Source of the DNA: Bacteroidaceae bacterium
Lineage (GTDB): Bacteria; Bacteroidota; Bacteroidia; Bacteroidales; Bacteroidaceae
Reading direction: 5' to 3'
NCBI GenBank assembly: GCA_024401165.1
Contig: JAKSLN010000015.1
Coordinates: forward strand, 1-35,084
Length of the DNA: 35,084 nt
Shown here: positions 33,201 through 35,084 of the stretch, one piece after another
Layout: every line of letters starts with the position of its first letter
Numbering within the stretch: position 1 is the stretch's first letter
The notes under the pieces: generated by a model
What the model was told of the DNA's origin: nothing
Databases searched by the model: none
The model's input: the letters and a program-made list of their open reading frames with translations, nothing else
Program-made: the position numbers and the translations under genes

Positions 33201-33416
33201 TTCTCGGAGAGTCGCATTCGGCAGCTTCTGTTGCATGAGAATCTTCTGGTTCCGCTCTATGCCGTCTCTGCAGGAGCGGTGGGAGCCGTCATCAGCATCA
33301 GTGCCAACGTCGCCGGTGCCGGTCGGACAACCATCCTCGTGTCTGTCGTTGGTTTCCTTCTTTTCTGCCTCTTTATATACTATGGAATAAAACAAATCAT
33401 AAAGCAAACGATATGA
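30285..33416 (+). CDS. FtsX/MacB-type ABC permease
   Basis: The 1043-aa protein has an N-terminal transmembrane helix (LVVLATILMMAVLAGSLLLG) followed by a large extracytoplasmic domain of about 420 residues. A group of helices begins near 465 (FASLFLALGFFIILSAILLM) and includes a paired segment around 625-660. A second extracytoplasmic part follows, and three final helices near 930, 985 and 1015. RTLTSQRPTIRQ-type sequence (KNLTAQRPTIRQYRAMGFSE) is the FtsX coupling region. This duplicated-FtsX plan fits exporters that extract lipids, lipoproteins or hydrophobic products from the inner membrane. With the ATPase just upstream, it is a candidate to transport the cluster's lipid or its lipoprotein propeller. 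Confidence 0.88.
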   Translation: MNSLLFRQTLISQSRRFYWRYYRLVVLATILMMAVLAGSLLLGDSVRGTLMQRVTERLGSTETLIASGTGFLDEGIMKHQQLATAKGCLLVDGFVSDNGRLLPVYVWGMDADSLSYGDALVNEPLRQQLGDVQDIVLHLPSHNLVPSGSLFVTQSYATQMRLHIAGQKSVEQGGNLLLKNEQTLPLNVFVNRQQLAEVMELEGKINLILSDEVISEDQLAAIWTPELSGIQLADSSLTYDGIFIPQEVVQKVLHDAGSAGTSLYFSYLVNDIICHTDTVPYSFVTAVTEWQGEPLTGRDILLSDYAADRLHVGEGDSVRMSYFFARDLKNLDTREQTFRVKHVIPLEAFMRDTLLMAEFPGLSNVERCADWDSDLPIRMDRVHKADEEFWYSYRQTPKAVVAYDAVCDDWAGTFGSATAMRFAPSPLSPSAGSSPTHQRLNSLSFGDLGILLVHPREQGLQAASSGVDFASLFLALGFFIILSAILLMATPLQEMFTRRRNECLLYTQLGFRQRDVRNLLFRESIGVMLLASPFGVLAGVLYSGVTLWLLGNVWSGATHTEGFTLHIHPLTLIAGWVVGVLICLLTLGWTIRRVFRDKGVKEMKGVGKDASSHSLRRVVFAGFLVLTLGLTVANFLVLHSMMLFIVAGLLWTVTWGLFLHLFICQRAGRKQGFSHRQLVWQSVSASLRQHMLAYWTLSLGVFTVFAVGLNRPDFSDAAQFQQATGGYQLYVESRVPIQYDLNNNAVRKKLALTGLPDSTRFLHFLRHAQDEASCLNLNKVSTPTVLGVDLKAMEAFGLSVPKQDKTVAPSPSARDLKPSPAKLYLDEESLLWSLMKSVGDTLTYQDGRGAEVPVVIGGSYPTGIFHGSAIMAVDDFRRLWPKEGGVEVLLLESSNPDEAADLLSTALSEYGLTIQTAEQRIRMFFEVTETYLIIFLTLGGLGLLLGIFSLVVIVRKNLTAQRPTIRQYRAMGFSESRIRQLLLHENLLVPLYAVSAGAVGAVISISANVAGAGRTTILVSVVGFLLFCLFIYYGIKQIIKQTI

Positions 33417-33565
33417 AAAACAAGTTGATTTTTACCTTCCTGGCTTGGTTGTCGCTCTCTGCCAATGCCCAGCAAGTCACCTTCCGTGGTGTCATATGGC
33501 GTCCTCTACGTCCGTCGCGGCTCGTCTCTTATGGCCTTCAATATCAAGAAGTAGTCGACAATTAA
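33413..33565 (+). pseudogene. Scar of a deleted beta-propeller gene (signal peptide plus shifted tail)
   Basis: The ATG overlaps the permease stop and starts a good signal peptide (MKNKLIFTFLAWLSLSANAQ). In that frame the rest is a meaningless 30 residues ending at 33565. In the next frame, 33489-33554 reads VSYGVLYVRRGSSLMAFNIK plus K and stops. This closely parallels the last blade of the intact propeller at 33626 (IDNGILYLRHGEYFAAYKIK). The simplest reading is that a paralogous propeller gene lost nearly all its interior, leaving its start and its out-of-frame end. Confidence 0.7.
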
Positions 33566-33625
33566 ACTATTTTCGGTTAATCGTGTCTAAATTAACAAAT
33601 TAAATAAGATCAAACAAAAACGCGT

Positions 33626-34894
33626 ATGAACAAGAAGTTTTTCACGTTGCTTCTGGGCAGCATGCTGACCGCAGGAGCTATGGCACAGGTCACCCCCTAC
33701 GGTTGGCGTGGTCCTGAGCACAATGGTTACTATCCCGACAAGGGTCTTCTCAAGGAATGGCCTGCCGAAGGTCCCGCTATGGTTTTCGAGACGAGTGATG
33801 CTGGCAAGGGCTATTCTTCTCCCCTCGTTGTGGGTGATCGCATCTACCTCACCGGTATGAATGAGGACGAGAATGAGGAGGTGCTGAACTGCTACAACCT
33901 CAAGGGCGAGAAGCAGTACACCGTTTCTTACGGAAAGCCCTGGAAGCAGTCGTACCCCGAGACTCGTACCACCCCTGCCGTTGTGGATGGCAAGGCGTAT
34001 GTGATCAGTGGCATGGGCGAGATTGTCTGCATCGACACGAAGGAGGGCAAGATCGTCTGGAAGGTTGATGGTGGTACTAAGTATGGTCGCAAGACGGGTA
34101 TGTGGGGCACCTCGGAGTGTCCTCTCGTCTACGACGACAAGGTCATCTACACCCCCTGTGGCGACCAAACTACCATGGTTGCCCTCAACAAGAACACGGG
34201 TGAGGAAATCTGGAAAACCCGTGCGCTGGGCGACATGTCTGGCTATGTTTCTCCCATCATGATCGAGTATAAGGGCAAGCGCCAGATTGTCGGTTCAACT
34301 GCCTTCAACGCCATCGGTGTCAATCCCGACAACGGTGAGATTGAGTGGACCTTCGACGATTGGGGACCCAAGCACACGGGCAAGCAGAGCAACTTCCAGA
34401 ACATCGCTCCCAACTCGGCACTCTACAAGGATGGCAAGATCTTCTTCTGCCACGGTTACGACATCAACGGTTTCCAGCTGAAGCTGGCTGACGACCTGAA
34501 GAGCGTAACCTGCACCTGGCGTACCGAGACCCTCGACACGCACCACGGCGGCTACGTACTCGTCAATGGCAAGATCTTCGGTTCCAACTGGGTCAACAAC
34601 AACGATGGTAACTGGTGCTGCCTCGACTGGGAGACCGGCGAGACCAACTACGAGGAGAAGTTCGGCGGTGGCGCTGGCAAGGGTTCCATCATTGCAGCTG
34701 ACGGCAAACTCTTCGTCTACGACGAGCGTCGTGGTTTCGTAGGACTTGTCAATCCTACCCCCGAGAAGTTCGACGTTGTCAGCAAGTTCCGCATTGCCAA
34801 GGGTAGCGGTCCCTACTGGGCGCACATGAGCATCGACAACGGCATCCTCTACCTCCGTCATGGCGAGTACTTTGCTGCGTACAAGATCAAGTAA
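33626..34894 (+). CDS. Secreted PQQ-type beta-propeller protein
   Basis: The 422-aa protein has a signal peptide (MNKKFFTLLLGSMLTAGAMAQ). The family opening YGWRGPEHNGYYPDKGLLKE follows, then blades such as KEGKIVWKVDGG, KNTGEEIWKTRAL and PDNGEIEWTFDDWG. It ends in IDNGILYLRHGEYFAAYKIK. It has no lipobox or membrane anchor, so it should be soluble in the periplasm or exported. It is the fourth intact PQQ-type propeller in the block and closes it. The spacer before it (33566-33625) shows no clear TAnnTTTG promoter, so it is probably read from the upstream operon. A strong terminator follows. Confidence 0.85.
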   Translation: MNKKFFTLLLGSMLTAGAMAQVTPYGWRGPEHNGYYPDKGLLKEWPAEGPAMVFETSDAGKGYSSPLVVGDRIYLTGMNEDENEEVLNCYNLKGEKQYTVSYGKPWKQSYPETRTTPAVVDGKAYVISGMGEIVCIDTKEGKIVWKVDGGTKYGRKTGMWGTSECPLVYDDKVIYTPCGDQTTMVALNKNTGEEIWKTRALGDMSGYVSPIMIEYKGKRQIVGSTAFNAIGVNPDNGEIEWTFDDWGPKHTGKQSNFQNIAPNSALYKDGKIFFCHGYDINGFQLKLADDLKSVTCTWRTETLDTHHGGYVLVNGKIFGSNWVNNNDGNWCCLDWETGETNYEEKFGGGAGKGSIIAADGKLFVYDERRGFVGLVNPTPEKFDVVSKFRIAKGSGPYWAHMSIDNGILYLRHGEYFAAYKIK

Positions 34895-34958
34895 GGTCGT
34901 CCGCTAACTCCTTAAAAGTAAGGAAGTGCAAACTTGCGAAAGTTGAATAGAATTAGAT

Positions 34959-34996
34959 AAGGATGGCGCTCCTTGCAGAGTGTCATCCTTTTTTTC
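34959..34996 (+). terminator. Strong intrinsic terminator ending the propeller/redox block
   Basis: AAGGATGGCGCTC (34959-34971) pairs over 13 positions, two of them G-U, with GAGTGTCATCCTT (34978-34990) around the loop CTTGCA, followed by a T-run. The stretch 34895-34958 before it holds only a small TCCTTA/TAAGGA hairpin. Confidence 0.85.
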
Positions 34997-35006
34997 TGCC
35001 GTTTCG

Positions 35007-35038
35007 TTTGCACATAATTTTCTTTCTTCGTACTTTTG
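35007..35038 (+). promoter_or_regulatory. Bacteroidetes-type promoter for the gene at the right edge
   Basis: TTTG (35007-35010), a 20-base spacer and TACTTTTG (35031-35038) match the consensus exactly. It lies just after the terminator and 22 bases before an ATG. Confidence 0.75.
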
Positions 35039-35060
35039 TAAACGAAAAAGTGCAGAGGGC

Positions 35061-35084
35061 ATGAGAAACTTGTTTTTTTTCTGG
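35061..35084 (+). CDS. Start of a gene cut off by the window edge
   Basis: ATG at 35061 opens a frame reading MRNLFFFW to the end of the window. A consensus promoter lies directly upstream. The hydrophobic start could be a signal peptide or membrane helix; nothing more can be said. Confidence 0.45.

Overview
The window looks like chromosomal DNA from a Bacteroidales bacterium, most likely Prevotellaceae or a close relative. Reasons: a short group-1 sigma factor of the Bacteroidetes type, promoters of the form TTTG-N20-TAnnTTTG, Omp28-type and DUF6029-like outer-membrane proteins, and secreted proteins ending in a GxYIxxGKKVV-type tail. No tRNA, rRNA, insertion sequence or CRISPR array was seen.

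Left part (1-6653). The primary sigma factor gene is followed by a small probable lipoprotein. Next comes a compact set: an HPr-kinase/PEPCK-like P-loop protein, a Ser/His signal-peptidase-like protein, a PqqD-like protein and a 35-codon ORF. A TRIC-type membrane channel gene ends in a terminator and faces a small secreted protein on the minus strand. A secreted GH27 alpha-galactosidase follows, with a clear promoter and an inverted repeat around its -33 element.

Middle (6654-12614). A 490-bp spacer carries a 22-bp tandem repeat and two hairpins. After it come secreted redox and outer-membrane genes: a TlpA-type thioredoxin, a DUF6029-like surface protein and two Omp28-type proteins with CxxC motifs.

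Right part (12644-34894). This is the notable region: about 21 kb of closely packed, co-directional genes that look like one transcription unit. It holds a double-cluster ferredoxin; a radical SAM enzyme; a DUF116-polyprenyl diphosphate synthase fusion; a small toroid protein and a class II (squalene-hopene-cyclase-like, PDGDDT) terpene cyclase; three PQQ-type beta-propeller proteins tethered to membranes in different ways; an NHL-like propeller and a polyferredoxin, both with twin-arginine leaders; a NapH/NosR-like membrane iron-sulfur protein; a NuoE-HydB/NuoF fusion; a HydA-N-terminus-like Fe-S protein without an H-cluster; and an ABC ATPase with a large FtsX-type permease. A scar of a fifth propeller and an intact fourth PQQ-type propeller follow, then a strong terminator.

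Inferred working model: the cytoplasmic NuoE/NuoF/Fe-S pair takes electrons from NADH; the NapH-like protein and Tat polyferredoxin carry them across the inner membrane; the isoprenoid enzymes make a cyclised, possibly radical-modified terpenoid (membrane lipid or electron carrier); and the propellers, ABC system and perhaps the upstream CxxC proteins act in the envelope. I do not recognise this combination as a described pathway. The individual family calls are much firmer than the joint function.
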